A stretch of DNA of 64,000 nucleotides, from the NCBI RefSeq assembly GCF_041538065.1, contig NZ_JBGORW010000002.1:172113-236112 (forward strand), read 5' to 3'. Numbering within the stretch: position 1 is the stretch's first letter; the number at the start of each line of letters is the position of its first letter. A model generated the notes under the pieces. That model had not been told where the DNA came from and searched no databases. It saw only the letters and a program-made list of their open reading frames with translations. The position numbers were made by a program, and so were the translations under genes. The stretch is from Leptotrichia hongkongensis. Its GTDB lineage: Bacteria; Fusobacteriota; Fusobacteriia; Fusobacteriales; Leptotrichiaceae. Of the stretch, positions 36,501-44,930 are shown piece by piece.

Positions 36501-36633
36501 TTTTTCTTATTCTTTCAGCATAAATACTATCCAACGATTTTGGCAATCCTCTAAATAACTCTACAACAGAATTTACCGCCTTTTTCTGATATTCCAAATT
36601 ATCATCAAACTGAAATATTATTTTATTTGACAT
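33568..36633 (-). CDS. Type III restriction enzyme, Res subunit
   Basis: The superfamily 2 helicase/translocase subunit has Walker A at METGTGKT (residues 95-102) and a DEAD-like box at LIDEPQK (Asp218-Glu219). Helicase motif VI is QEIGRGLRLP. A C-terminal PD-(D/E)xK nuclease is visible, with Asp948 in SPDWA and Glu971-x-Lys973 in IVETKAD. I place the start at 36633 (MSNKII, 1021 residues), behind AAAGGAGAA, rather than at the upstream Met. Cleavage needs the Mod subunit, which is encoded 2.3 kb upstream at 38908-40878. Four small genes lie between them, unusual for a type III system. Confidence 0.92.
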   Translation of the reverse strand: MSNKIIFQFDDNLEYQKKAVNSVVELFRGLPKSLDSIYAERIRKTRLMEKDPVRNIDIVRGNKLFQNLKKVQLKNRLFTDEKAYSKHERDFTVEMETGTGKTYVYLRTILELHKEYGFKKFMVVVPSVAIRKGVEKSIEQLREHFKRLYNVDLSKYSFIYDSNNLGKVNNFVEENNLSICVMNIQAFNRDTNKIRKDDEYAKNLWRDIKFVRPIVLIDEPQKIEGTANKKSQSLKAIDELEPLFTLRYSATHKNLYNQIYKLDSYEAYKKDLVKKIRVKTINSVISKEFPYIRYTYFTKDCKARIEIFSQEQGQSIRFRSFDVENGFSLYELSGGLPQYKDMFIAEQPHKEKSLKIATNYGDLELALGESNKKLENKDIIRIQIRLAIENHFQKQFEILEEGKKIKGLTLFFIDEVKKVRDSEASDGRGAYLKIFDEEYLKIVQKYRGKIEKYKNYFPHYEDVNLVREGYFALDKKKKEVEVEYKKENEVKAKSQEDIDRGIELILEKKDELISFNETLAFIFSHSALREGWDNPNVFTLCTLKNGSSEIAKKQEIGRGLRLPVDVTGNRSLDKNVNELTVIANDSYENFSRMLQEDFNKNINKNEVTSDLLLVTLEKSGIPKIKITSELVDEFKKELIEKRVMDSNNVLLKNGKEDIKEIHFSNETLQEHSIQIAENFVKYMVEKGTNRIEIANGDNEPIINKRRTFISEKDFQNLFEELGTNLSKKAIYKCKIDKEKYIESSVEKINNYISNFDLKQIVEVVESKGDYNETGNFNLEKDSGDKEIEMSKIEVATKSDFEIANYIMYHTMLPRLAILKIISGLEKEKRKALNIQDVLENVTEILLENLNEMKAEKVFEYEVIDGYVTDTEKIFEVDNKINEEDFENKRRLFQAKKGSRSLNDYYKLDSDGEKEFAEKLENDKNVLLFTKLKKGGFVIDTPYGNYSPDWAIIYKNSSENNENNVGIYFIVETKADKKEKDLTDVEKSKIKCGKLHFEAISKEVKFNWVNNYDDFKRKFEII

Positions 36634-36712
36634 TTCATTTTCTCCTTTTGTTCTGTAATAAAAAAGCCTCAATTATCTTTTTTGATAAAAGAGACTTATA
36701 AAATCTTTATTT

Positions 36713-37315
36713 TTAAAAATTATCTAATCTTAGTATCATTGTTCTTAATTTATTTTCTGAACTAAATTTTTTTATCAGATTGAATCCATAATTTGAATAA
36801 AATCTTATTAGTGAACTGTTATCTTCACATTCCAGCCATAAATATTTCGTATTTATAATTTTTTTCACGATTAATAATAATTCGTGTGCTAACGATATTA
36901 TTTCATTACCTGTTATCATATTTTTATCAGAAATATTATAATTTTTCCCTATCTGTGCCAGCAAAAAACTATTCACAACATAACTTCCGTCTTTCAATCT
37001 TCTTCCACTCTGTGAAAATCTTTTCTGTTGGGTCCTACTAAGATTAAGAAAATTTTCTTTTTCAATAATTAAACTTTTATTTGCAAATGTAAAATACCCC
37101 AATATTTCTGTTCCCTCTTTATTGTAAATAATATGTGTTGCAGAAAGTGATTTTTTCTCAAAATCTATAGCTTTGTTATGTAAAAAATCCTCAATACTAT
37201 TTCTATCTCTACTTCTAAAAGTCTTTAAAATTTTTTCTTTTATAAAGTCATCATCTTTCAATTTTTCTCTTAATTTCTGCAACGATATAGTTTCACTCTT
37301 TTTCTTTATACCCAA
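36713..37315 (-). CDS. GNAT-type acetyltransferase, probable toxin of a TA pair
   Basis: This 200-residue protein has a GNAT-like C-terminal half. VVNSFLLAQIGKNY is the acetyl-CoA strand region, a long helix follows, and the end reads KYLWLECEDNSSLIRFYSNYGF, typical of the family. Size and arrangement recall TacT/AtaT-type toxins, which acetylate aminoacyl-tRNA. The N-terminal 60 residues are charged and less conserved. The gene starts inside the preceding small gene (23-base overlap), the usual order of antitoxin then toxin. The assignment as toxin is inference from context. Confidence 0.65.
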   Translation of the reverse strand: MGIKKKSETISLQKLREKLKDDDFIKEKILKTFRSRDRNSIEDFLHNKAIDFEKKSLSATHIIYNKEGTEILGYFTFANKSLIIEKENFLNLSRTQQKRFSQSGRRLKDGSYVVNSFLLAQIGKNYNISDKNMITGNEIISLAHELLLIVKKIINTKYLWLECEDNSSLIRFYSNYGFNLIKKFSSENKLRTMILRLDNF

Positions 37316-37475
37316 AATTTTTTGCTATCCTCAAAATTTCTTCTGGGTCATCTACAATTTCAAAATCAACATCAAGTTTCTTAACTTTCTTTTTACTCTC
37401 CATTGCTTCCAGTACTTCATCTGCATATCTTGCAGGAATTCTCAAAGCATCAAGCAATATACTTTCTGTAGCCAT
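37293..37475 (-). CDS. Probable antitoxin paired with the GNAT protein
   Basis: I take the start at Met 37475 (MATESILLDALRIPARYADE), because GGGAGAG lies just before it. A longer frame begins at 37511. The product is 60 residues, charged, without membrane segments. It overlaps the GNAT gene by 23 bases, so the two are co-translated. The N-terminal part could be a DNA-binding strand-helix-helix, but no clear ribbon-helix-helix motif is seen. The antitoxin role is inferred from size, order and overlap. Confidence 0.55.
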   Translation of the reverse strand: MATESILLDALRIPARYADEVLEAMESKKKVKKLDVDFEIVDDPEEILRIAKNFGYKEKE

Positions 37476-37574
37476 AATTACCACTCTCCCCTTTTTTAAC
37501 TTTATTTTCATTTTTATAATATCATATATATTTTAGCGTGTCAATTAGATTTCAATCTCTTTCTAAATAACCTC

Positions 37575-37976
37575 TTATTTAATGCACTCATACACAATAA
37601 CATTAATAATACAAAATATTACCAACATTAAATAAAGCAAAAATTTATTTTTATCAAAAAATTTTGTATCTACACCTGTTTTCTTCATATTTTCTAGCAT
37701 TCCAATTTTAGAAAATTCAAAATAAATCCAGCTACCTAATGTTGACCAGTAAAAAGAAAGAATTCCTTCTGATTCAAGCATCATATAAAACCAAAACTGA
37801 TATATCATATAAATTATTAAACCTAAAGTAAGAAACAACATCTCATTTTCTTTTCCTGTATTCTCTTTTGTTTCTTTTCTACAATATTCCATAATATAAA
37901 TTATGCCTAAACCCAAACCACCTGTAAGAAATACAGAAGCCATTAAAATTAATCCCATAAATAGATTTACAATCAT
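37575..37976 (-). CDS. Small membrane protein, about three to four helices, unknown function
   Basis: This 133-residue protein is strongly hydrophobic, with helices at about residues 5-27, 45-65, 70-88 and 108-128. It has a short charged loop (CRKETKENTGKE) and no recognised domain. It lies between the structured repeat at 38047 and the TA pair, on the same strand as the restriction-modification genes. It may be a passenger of the island. Confidence 0.5.
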   Translation of the reverse strand: MIVNLFMGLILMASVFLTGGLGLGIIYIMEYCRKETKENTGKENEMLFLTLGLIIYMIYQFWFYMMLESEGILSFYWSTLGSWIYFEFSKIGMLENMKKTGVDTKFFDKNKFLLYLMLVIFCIINVIVYECIK

Positions 37977-38043
37977 TTTTAATTTTCCTTTCTTTAATAA
38001 TGGTTTTATGTCTCTTTTTATTTAGTTGTCATTGTCCATTCTT

Positions 38044-38160
38044 TAACAAGGGAGAACATCGCCTTCTCCCTTGACCCACGCTAGTCTACGACATTTTATG
38101 CACAGTCGAAAAACTCGCTATGCTCAAACAGTTTCGACTGCACCTAAAAATGCTCCGACA
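38044..38160 (-). repeat. Structured intergenic repeat, copy R1
   Basis: Minus-strand order: first stem CAGTCGAA/TTCGACTG (38103-38140) around ACTGTTTGAGC and GCGAGTTT, then a conserved AAATG...AGAC.AGCG.GG segment. A second stem follows, AAGGGAGAA with TTCTCCCTT (38047-38073) around a GGCGATG loop. It is the only less AT-rich DNA nearby and shares loops, not stems, with R2 at 44931-45037. Confidence 0.75.
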
Positions 38161-38167
38161 GATTACT

Positions 38168-38875
38168 TTATAGTATATATTTTCCAAATATTATTAATAA
38201 TATTCCAATCATCAATGGAACTGATATTTTTAAAAGTTTCTCTTTAAAATTTTTATCAAAATTAATTAGATAAAATAGACTGCTCATAGTCATTAAAATA
38301 ACACCATAAATCATAAATACAGTTGAAATATTCGCATTCTCTTTAGTAATACTTGAAACTCCAAATCCTATTACAGAAAAAATTGTTAAAAATACCCCCA
38401 TTATTTCTAATATTTTTCTATCGTATTCTTTTTGTTCATCTGATATTTTTTTATAATTTTTCTTTAAATATTCTATCTGTGCTCTCTGATTTTGAAAAAT
38501 ATTTTTATACTTCTTTATTTTTTTCAATCCGTAATCTATTTCATTTTCTCTTAATTGTTTTTCATATATATTTAATATATATGTTATGTAATCAAATGTG
38601 TTGTATATTTTTTCTATTGTTTCATTAATTTGAATATTTTTATTTTCATTAGAAAGTTCATTATTCATATCTTTAAACTTTTCTTTATATTCTAAAAATT
38701 TTGCATAGTTTCCATTTTCATTATGAAATTCATAATATTTTTCCCAAAATTCTTTTTCTGTTTCACAAACTAATATTTTCATAGTTCCTAAATCATATTC
38801 AAATCTGACTTTATCCGAAAATTTTTGAATCTCATTTAATAAATTTTCTAATTTTTTTTCAAGATTTTCTTCCAT
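38168..38875 (-). CDS. Coiled-coil protein with C-terminal membrane helices, unknown function
   Basis: This 235-residue protein starts with a soluble, helical, Lys/Glu/Asn-rich region (about residues 1-150) with coiled-coil character. Three transmembrane helices follow, at about 157-177, 185-205 and 215-233. It begins 32 bases after mod on the same strand, so co-expression is likely. A soluble sensor region joined to a membrane domain resembles membrane-acting defence effectors in layout only. I recognise no family. Function unknown. Confidence 0.6.
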   Translation of the reverse strand: MEENLEKKLENLLNEIQKFSDKVRFEYDLGTMKILVCETEKEFWEKYYEFHNENGNYAKFLEYKEKFKDMNNELSNENKNIQINETIEKIYNTFDYITYILNIYEKQLRENEIDYGLKKIKKYKNIFQNQRAQIEYLKKNYKKISDEQKEYDRKILEIMGVFLTIFSVIGFGVSSITKENANISTVFMIYGVILMTMSSLFYLINFDKNFKEKLLKISVPLMIGILLIIFGKYIL

Positions 38876-38907
38876 TTTTAAATCTATTTCCTTCCTAACT
38901 CTCTCCC

Positions 38908-40878
38908 CTAAATAAACTCCACCCTATAACTAACCTTACTCTCCCCCGAATTTCTCTCAATCAGACTTCTCAACTTCCTAAAAGTTTCATCCTTCAATGA
39001 GATATTATCTTTAAATGCAGAATCTCTAAACACAAACTTTATTGGTAACGGATTTAATGAAGCTAATTTTTCTACCATTTCCTCTGTTATTTCTGTTTCA
39101 AGACAAATTAAATATGTACTTGCATAAAAATATGTTCTATTTCCAATATCTGTCAATACTTCCAGTCTTTCTGACAATGGAATATCATTCTGTCTTAACA
39201 TTATTTCATAAACAATATCAATATCATTGCTTCCAAGTACAAAATCCAATGAATCAGGGTCATCAAAAGAATATTGACTTTCTTCATTGAAATTCTCCAA
39301 GTCGTACCATTTTATATTTGTATCATCCACTTTAAATACTTTAAATCCAATATCTGGAACTTTTTTAGGCTCTTCTCCCAGTTTCAAATTAGAATTATAT
39401 TCTTCTATTTCCTGTTTTATCTTTTCTCCAGCACGTCTGATTCTTTCTTTTCCAATTTCTGCTATATTTTTATATCCAGCCTTAAATGCTTCTGATTTTT
39501 CATCAGTTGTTTCAGGTAATTGAACCATTATATATTTTCTATTTCCATCATCTTCACTGTTTAACTGCATAACAGCATGAGCTGTTGTTGCTGAACCTGA
39601 GAAGAAGTCTAGGATAACATCATTATCATACACATTTCCAATTTTTATAAGTCTATTTAATAATTTTGTACTTTTGGAATATTCAAAAATTTTATAATTG
39701 AAAAATGAGATTATTTCATTACTGGCTTGTGTAGTACTAAATTCAGATGATAGCAATATATTTCTATATGGTAATTTTCTTTCTATTTTATTTCCATTAT
39801 TATCTACAAACTCGTATTGTTTAGAATAAACACTCCATGTATTATTGTTATTTTTAAATTCAATATAATTATTTTTTATCCCCCATTCTAATTTAGTTTT
39901 ACTCCATCTCCAATTCCAGCCTTCATTACTTTTTTCATTTTTTCCTCCAGGCCATAATTTACTTCCATCTGGCATGATTATTTCATAATTTAATGAAGCA
40001 GAATAATGATTGCTGGTCATTCTTCTGTCTAATTTATTTAATAAATATTTTCCTCTTTCTTTTTCAAATTCATCACTTAATTTATATTTATCATTATTCT
40101 CTTCAATTCTTTTACCTAGATTTACAAAATTTTTATTTTTAGAAATTAATAATATATATTCATTCTCTTTAACTACTAGTTTTTCATCATGTCCACCACC
40201 ACTTTTTGACTGCCACACAATATTAACTACAAAATTCTCTTCCCCAAAAATCTCATCACACAATCTCTTTAGGTTAGCCTGCTCATTATCATCAATACTT
40301 ATAAATATAACTCCATCATCAGTCAGTAAATCTCTAGCCAGTTTCAATCTTGGATACATCATATTCAGCCAGTTTGCATGGTATCTGTTAGTTGACTTCT
40401 GATTTTTCTGCAGTTTTTCATTATTTTCTGATATTATTCCCTCTGCCTTGTCGCTCTCTTCCTTGTCCATTTTAAAAGTATCATTATAGACAAAATCATT
40501 TCCCGTATTATACGGCGGGTCAATATATATCATTTTTATTGAGTTGTAATAATTCTGTCTTAACAGTTTCAATACTTCCAGATTATCTCCCTCGATATAG
40601 ATATTTTCTGTTGAGTCAGCATTTTTACTGTCTTTTTCTACAAATTTCAACGTTTTATTCCCAATTCCCTGTTGTACTACTTTCTTTGCATTTTGTTTTC
40701 CTGCCCAATTCAGTTCATATCTTTCAATTCCTACTTCTTCAAAATCTCCCAGCTCTTCCTTCAATGCCTTTATATCCAGCTGTCCATCCTTTACAGCAGA
40801 TGGAAATAATTGCTCCAGTGCTTTTAAATTATCATTTACTATGTTATTTATCTCTTTTTTTATTTTATTATTTTCCAT
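38908..40878 (-). CDS. Type III DNA methyltransferase, Mod subunit
   Basis: This 656-residue site-specific adenine or cytosine-N4 methyltransferase is of the beta class. The catalytic motif DPPYNTG (Asp120-Tyr123) precedes the SAM-binding motif LDFFSGSA (Asp424-Ser429). A target-recognition region lies between them. In type III systems Mod recognises the site and protects it, and it is needed by Res for cleavage. It lies 15 bases after the DUF4391 gene and is followed at 32 bases by a membrane protein gene, not directly by res. No repeat tract typical of phase-variable mod genes is seen. Confidence 0.94.
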   Translation of the reverse strand: MENNKIKKEINNIVNDNLKALEQLFPSAVKDGQLDIKALKEELGDFEEVGIERYELNWAGKQNAKKVVQQGIGNKTLKFVEKDSKNADSTENIYIEGDNLEVLKLLRQNYYNSIKMIYIDPPYNTGNDFVYNDTFKMDKEESDKAEGIISENNEKLQKNQKSTNRYHANWLNMMYPRLKLARDLLTDDGVIFISIDDNEQANLKRLCDEIFGEENFVVNIVWQSKSGGGHDEKLVVKENEYILLISKNKNFVNLGKRIEENNDKYKLSDEFEKERGKYLLNKLDRRMTSNHYSASLNYEIIMPDGSKLWPGGKNEKSNEGWNWRWSKTKLEWGIKNNYIEFKNNNNTWSVYSKQYEFVDNNGNKIERKLPYRNILLSSEFSTTQASNEIISFFNYKIFEYSKSTKLLNRLIKIGNVYDNDVILDFFSGSATTAHAVMQLNSEDDGNRKYIMVQLPETTDEKSEAFKAGYKNIAEIGKERIRRAGEKIKQEIEEYNSNLKLGEEPKKVPDIGFKVFKVDDTNIKWYDLENFNEESQYSFDDPDSLDFVLGSNDIDIVYEIMLRQNDIPLSERLEVLTDIGNRTYFYASTYLICLETEITEEMVEKLASLNPLPIKFVFRDSAFKDNISLKDETFRKLRSLIERNSGESKVSYRVEFI

Positions 40879-40893
40879 TTTTCCTCCAAAATT

Positions 40894-41607
40894 CTAATAT
40901 TTATCCAATTCAGAAATTATCTCTCTGATTTTTTTATTAATTTCTATTTTCTCACTATTTCTAATAGTTGATTTTATTTTTTCCTTGTACATCACAAGAT
41001 TTTTAAAATTTTCAAAAACATTAATCATTTTGTTTCTGTCATACCATATTAAACTTTCTAAAATATTTCCTGATTTCTGATAATACTTCCGATTTTTTAA
41101 AATGTAATTTTTTATAAATATTTCTGAATAAAAATTAACTTTGTTAGTTCGATTCAGTGTTTTAGAATAGTCTAAAACTTCTTCCACTTCCCTTTTTGCT
41201 GAACTTGACATTGACAAGTCAAATATTTCAGTCATTACAGTATCTGTAACAACTATTTCATTTCTGTCATTTTGATTTAATCTTTTTAAAGCTAATGAAT
41301 ACAACTCTTTTGAATTATCGTAAAATCTTAATACACAAGGTGTTTTTATTGATTCCTGATATAGATTGGCAAGAAATCCAGCTTTTTTTATATCAGTTAT
41401 TTCAAAATCAAAATACTGAATTACCTTAAAATTATATTTTTCATCTTCTACACTTGGAATCTCCTCATTATTTATCATATATTTCAATGTTACTGATTTT
41501 ATGTATTCTTTTATTTTCTTTTTTTCAATAGGTTTAAATTCCTTCAGAATAAGATTTTTCAATTTTATTTCCTGATTTACTTCATATCTTTCGGGCATAT
41601 TTATCAT
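40894..41607 (-). CDS. DUF4391-family protein
   Basis: This 237-residue soluble protein has a central mixed region (YFDFEITDIKKAGFLANLYQE, then CVLRFYDNSKELYSLALKRL). It matches my memory of the DUF4391 family, found beside helicase and methyltransferase genes. The C-terminal part is helical and Lys-rich. The ATG follows the helicase stop codon directly, with no gap, which implies translational coupling. The mod gene follows after 15 bases. A role in the restriction-modification complex is likely by context; no biochemical function is known to me. A second Met at residue 4 is an alternative start. Confidence 0.75.
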   Translation of the reverse strand: MINMPERYEVNQEIKLKNLILKEFKPIEKKKIKEYIKSVTLKYMINNEEIPSVEDEKYNFKVIQYFDFEITDIKKAGFLANLYQESIKTPCVLRFYDNSKELYSLALKRLNQNDRNEIVVTDTVMTEIFDLSMSSSAKREVEEVLDYSKTLNRTNKVNFYSEIFIKNYILKNRKYYQKSGNILESLIWYDRNKMINVFENFKNLVMYKEKIKSTIRNSEKIEINKKIREIISELDKY

Positions 41608-44600
41608 TTAACCCACCACCAGAAAAGATACCAACTCAAAATCATCTGTTGTGTCATCTTTAAAATTGTTGTTAAATCCTGAAAAATCAAACACTGTCTG
41701 AACAGCCTTTTCTTCCTCTTCACCTTTTATGCTGTTTACTGCTGTATTAAGCAATTCTGAATAAAATCCCATTTCAGTAGCATTTTTCGTATCTTTAAAA
41801 AATTCCTTTAAAACTTTCTCCTGAACTTCATTTTTTTCATAGCAAAGCTGCCTGAAAAGTTTTATAACTTCCCTTGCCTGACTGTTTTTAAATAAAATTT
41901 CTTTATTATTTCCTACAAAAATCAGGTAATAAGGATAAAGGGAACTATCATTTTTAGGTTTAGCATCATTTTTACTATGTTTAAAGCAGAACAATACTCC
42001 CTTCTGTTCACCTTCAGTTACAGAATAAATTCCTTTTGGTATTTTGTTTATTTCCTTATGATTATTCACATAATTTGAAAGTTCATACAGATATTCGTTC
42101 ATATTAAGGTCTGTCAATGAAATATTTTCATTCGTATCTTCTATATCTATCACTTCATCCTTCAGTTTTTCCAGCTGTCTTTTCCTAAAGTTAAAATCAT
42201 TCATTTCAGGATTAAGCATATCTTCATCCCCAGTAGAAGCGATATTTAATGTTGTCATTTTCCCTTTTACTCTTCTCTCCAAGTCCAAATATTCATTCAG
42301 ATCTGCATTCGGAAAGAAATTAATCATCTGTATTTTGTCATTTCTACTTCCAATTCTGTCCACTCTTCCAAATCTCTGAATAAGCGACACAGGATTCCAC
42401 TGAATATCAAAGTTTATTACAGTGTCACAGTCCTGTAAATTCTGTCCTTCTGAAATACAGTCTGTTCCTACTATAATATCTATCTGCTCATCTTGTGGAA
42501 TTTCAATTTTCATTTTGGACTTTGGCGAAAATGCACTCAAAATGCTATGAAAGTCTTCTCTTACTTTTTTATTTGAAGTTTTCACTCCTTTACCTGTAAC
42601 ACTTGCAATGCTAATATCTTTACAATCGAATTTTTTTAACAGCTCAGAATAGATATAGTCTGCTGTGTCTGCAAATGCTGTAAAAATAAGTATTTTTCTA
42701 TTCCCTTCATTATATGGTGTATTTTCAACCTTATTTTCCACAATTTTTTCCAGTTCATGAATCTTGTTATCCCTATCTTCTTTCAATAAAATCAATGTTT
42801 CATCATATATTTTTTTTACAATATCTCTATCGTTATACAACTCCTCAAGATAGGCATTTATTCTCAAATCTTCTACCTTTATTTCATATTTACTTCTTTC
42901 AATATAGATTTCATCTTCATTTTCCACATCAAGATTTTCTTCAATCGGCTGTCCTCTCTGTAAGTTATTTATTGTCTTGTCAATATTTTCAATCAGTCTT
43001 TTCAACGTTTCAGAAAAAGAATAAACAGAACTTTCCAGCCTTTTAAATAAATTCACTCTATGCAAGTAAATAAGCCCTTTTGATTGTGTATCAAAGTCCA
43101 GTTTCCCGCCACGATTTCCTGATAACTTATATTTATTGATATAATAGGCTAATTTTTCACTTTTTATAAATTTAGTCGGTGTGTATACTGATAAATTCAG
43201 TTCTTCCAAAAGTGAATTTGTATATTTAAAGTCTAAAAGTTCATTTTCTTTATCAATTTCAGAATAATAAGTTATCGGCTTGTTTTTTTGTGGGAATTTT
43301 CCTATATTCTTTGTTCCATAATAATTTGTAATATGTTTTCTGCTTCTTGATATTGTCATCATTTCCAGCAGTTTATAAAAATCTGATGGCAAGTTATCCA
43401 GTAACTCATCTTTTTTCTGGCTTCCTTCTTTTTCCCAGTCATTTATAACTTGTGTCGCCTTTTTCAATAAATATCCCACGCTTGAAATACCTTCTTCATT
43501 AAAAGCATTGTCATTATCTCCTGTTATAATGGAAATCTGATTTTTCAAGTCCACAAGGCTATTATTTACTGGTGTCGCCGATAGCAGTAGTACTTTTGTA
43601 TTTTTTCCATTTTTTATTACATTATGAAGTAATTTAAAGTATCTGTTCATTATTAACTCATCATTTTCATCATATTTTGCAATTCTATTTCTGAAATTAT
43701 GTGACTCATCAATAACTACCAAATCAAATTTTGACCAGTCAAATCTGCTCAATTCATATCCTGATTTTGATTCTCCCTTAGTTCTCGATAAATCTGTATG
43801 AAACATAATTTTGTAATTAAACATTTCATCCAAAAAGCTATCTTTATAACTTCCAGTAAAAGAACGCCAGTTATCATAAAGTTTTGCCGGTGTAAGAACT
43901 AATACATTATCATTTCTTATTTCAAAATACTTGATTACTGCCAAAGCTTCAAAAGTCTTTCCTAATCCCACTGAATCAGCAATTATACATCCTCCATATT
44001 TCTGTAATTTCTGTATAGCCGAAACAACACAGTCCTTCTGAAAATCAAAAAGCGAATTCCATATTTCAGTTTTTTTAAATTTATCACTGTCTTTTTCAAA
44101 TCTCTCAACTCCACTGTCTAGCTTATCTCCAAAAAGCTCATTTAACGTAAAGTAATACAAGAATTCAGGATCATAATTTTTATAAACAAATTCAAGGCTT
44201 TCTAATAATTCCTGTTTATAATCCTGTGTTACATCATTATTATTCCAAATTTCATCATATATTCTCGACATGCCAAGTATCTGGGATTTTTCTGATTCTC
44301 CTTTTATTGTTGTATCAAAATCATAGCGATTTGTCCTTTTTTCGTATATTTCAAGTGATGATGTTCCCTGAATCATAAAATCATCATCAATTATTAAAAT
44401 ATTTCCGTTTACTTTCTGATATGGCTTTACTTTTCTGATATTTACGTTATTTTTTATAAAATCATACATAGCCTTTGCCTTAGCAAAATGCTTTAACTTA
44501 TTTTTCTCCTTTATATCATAAGAATTATACAAAATATCATTAGGCGTTATCTCAAATTCCCTTGATATTTCATTATTTTTAGGAATAAACTTTGTATCTC

Positions 44601-44760
44601 TTATAATAAAATTTATTTCCTTCACATTTTTCAAATTTTTTTCCAATGCCGTAAAAACTGATATGGTTAATTTATCATTAATGATATTTACCACAGCATT
44701 CTCTTTTTCTGCCAAAACTTCATTTATTTTTTCAATAAATTTTTTTGCTGAATTTCCCAT
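41608..44760 (-). CDS. SNF2-type helicase with N-terminal PLD-like region
   Basis: This 1050-residue protein is a superfamily 2 ATPase. Walker A is ADSVGLGKT (Lys268), the DExH box is IDESHNFRN (Asp351-Glu352), and LLSATPVNN is motif III. The C-terminal half has VGTDCISEGQNLQ and QRFGRVDRIG (motif VI). Residues about 95-165 look like a phospholipase-D-type fold with GTSSLE, but no complete HKD motif is seen, so nuclease activity is doubtful. It is the first gene of the operon helicase-DUF4391-mod-membrane protein. DISARM's DrmD is a comparable SNF2 helicase, but no other DISARM core gene is present. Confidence 0.9.
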   Translation of the reverse strand: MGNSAKKFIEKINEVLAEKENAVVNIINDKLTISVFTALEKNLKNVKEINFIIRDTKFIPKNNEISREFEITPNDILYNSYDIKEKNKLKHFAKAKAMYDFIKNNVNIRKVKPYQKVNGNILIIDDDFMIQGTSSLEIYEKRTNRYDFDTTIKGESEKSQILGMSRIYDEIWNNNDVTQDYKQELLESLEFVYKNYDPEFLYYFTLNELFGDKLDSGVERFEKDSDKFKKTEIWNSLFDFQKDCVVSAIQKLQKYGGCIIADSVGLGKTFEALAVIKYFEIRNDNVLVLTPAKLYDNWRSFTGSYKDSFLDEMFNYKIMFHTDLSRTKGESKSGYELSRFDWSKFDLVVIDESHNFRNRIAKYDENDELIMNRYFKLLHNVIKNGKNTKVLLLSATPVNNSLVDLKNQISIITGDNDNAFNEEGISSVGYLLKKATQVINDWEKEGSQKKDELLDNLPSDFYKLLEMMTISRSRKHITNYYGTKNIGKFPQKNKPITYYSEIDKENELLDFKYTNSLLEELNLSVYTPTKFIKSEKLAYYINKYKLSGNRGGKLDFDTQSKGLIYLHRVNLFKRLESSVYSFSETLKRLIENIDKTINNLQRGQPIEENLDVENEDEIYIERSKYEIKVEDLRINAYLEELYNDRDIVKKIYDETLILLKEDRDNKIHELEKIVENKVENTPYNEGNRKILIFTAFADTADYIYSELLKKFDCKDISIASVTGKGVKTSNKKVREDFHSILSAFSPKSKMKIEIPQDEQIDIIVGTDCISEGQNLQDCDTVINFDIQWNPVSLIQRFGRVDRIGSRNDKIQMINFFPNADLNEYLDLERRVKGKMTTLNIASTGDEDMLNPEMNDFNFRKRQLEKLKDEVIDIEDTNENISLTDLNMNEYLYELSNYVNNHKEINKIPKGIYSVTEGEQKGVLFCFKHSKNDAKPKNDSSLYPYYLIFVGNNKEILFKNSQAREVIKLFRQLCYEKNEVQEKVLKEFFKDTKNATEMGFYSELLNTAVNSIKGEEEEKAVQTVFDFSGFNNNFKDDTTDDFELVSFLVVG

Positions 44761-44930
44761 TCTCTCAATATCCTCTACATTTTAGTTTTTACAACCTCGA
44801 ATTTCCCTCTTTCAACAAAGTTTATTACTTAATTCTTTATGTAAGGATATTTAATTAATTTTGCTCAATATTTGTTTTTATTAAATTATTTTTCATAGTT
44901 AAATTAAGAATGTCGTGATTTTTTGGAAAT

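Noticed and set aside
38047..38073. Ordinary terminator
   Set aside because: The hairpin lacks a T-run and recurs in R2 with a conserved loop, so it is better treated as part of a repeat element.
40010..40402. Plus-strand ORF of 130 codons
   Set aside because: Antisense shadow of mod; no start context or domain.
38908..40878. Phase-variable mod gene
   Set aside because: No simple-sequence repeat tract is seen in or before the coding region.
41608..44760. DISARM system
   Set aside because: Only an SNF2 helicase and a methyltransferase are present; DrmA, DrmB and DrmC are not seen.
41608..44760. Active PLD nuclease domain at the helicase N-terminus
   Set aside because: A fold-like region with GTSSLE is seen, but no complete HxKxxxxD motif.
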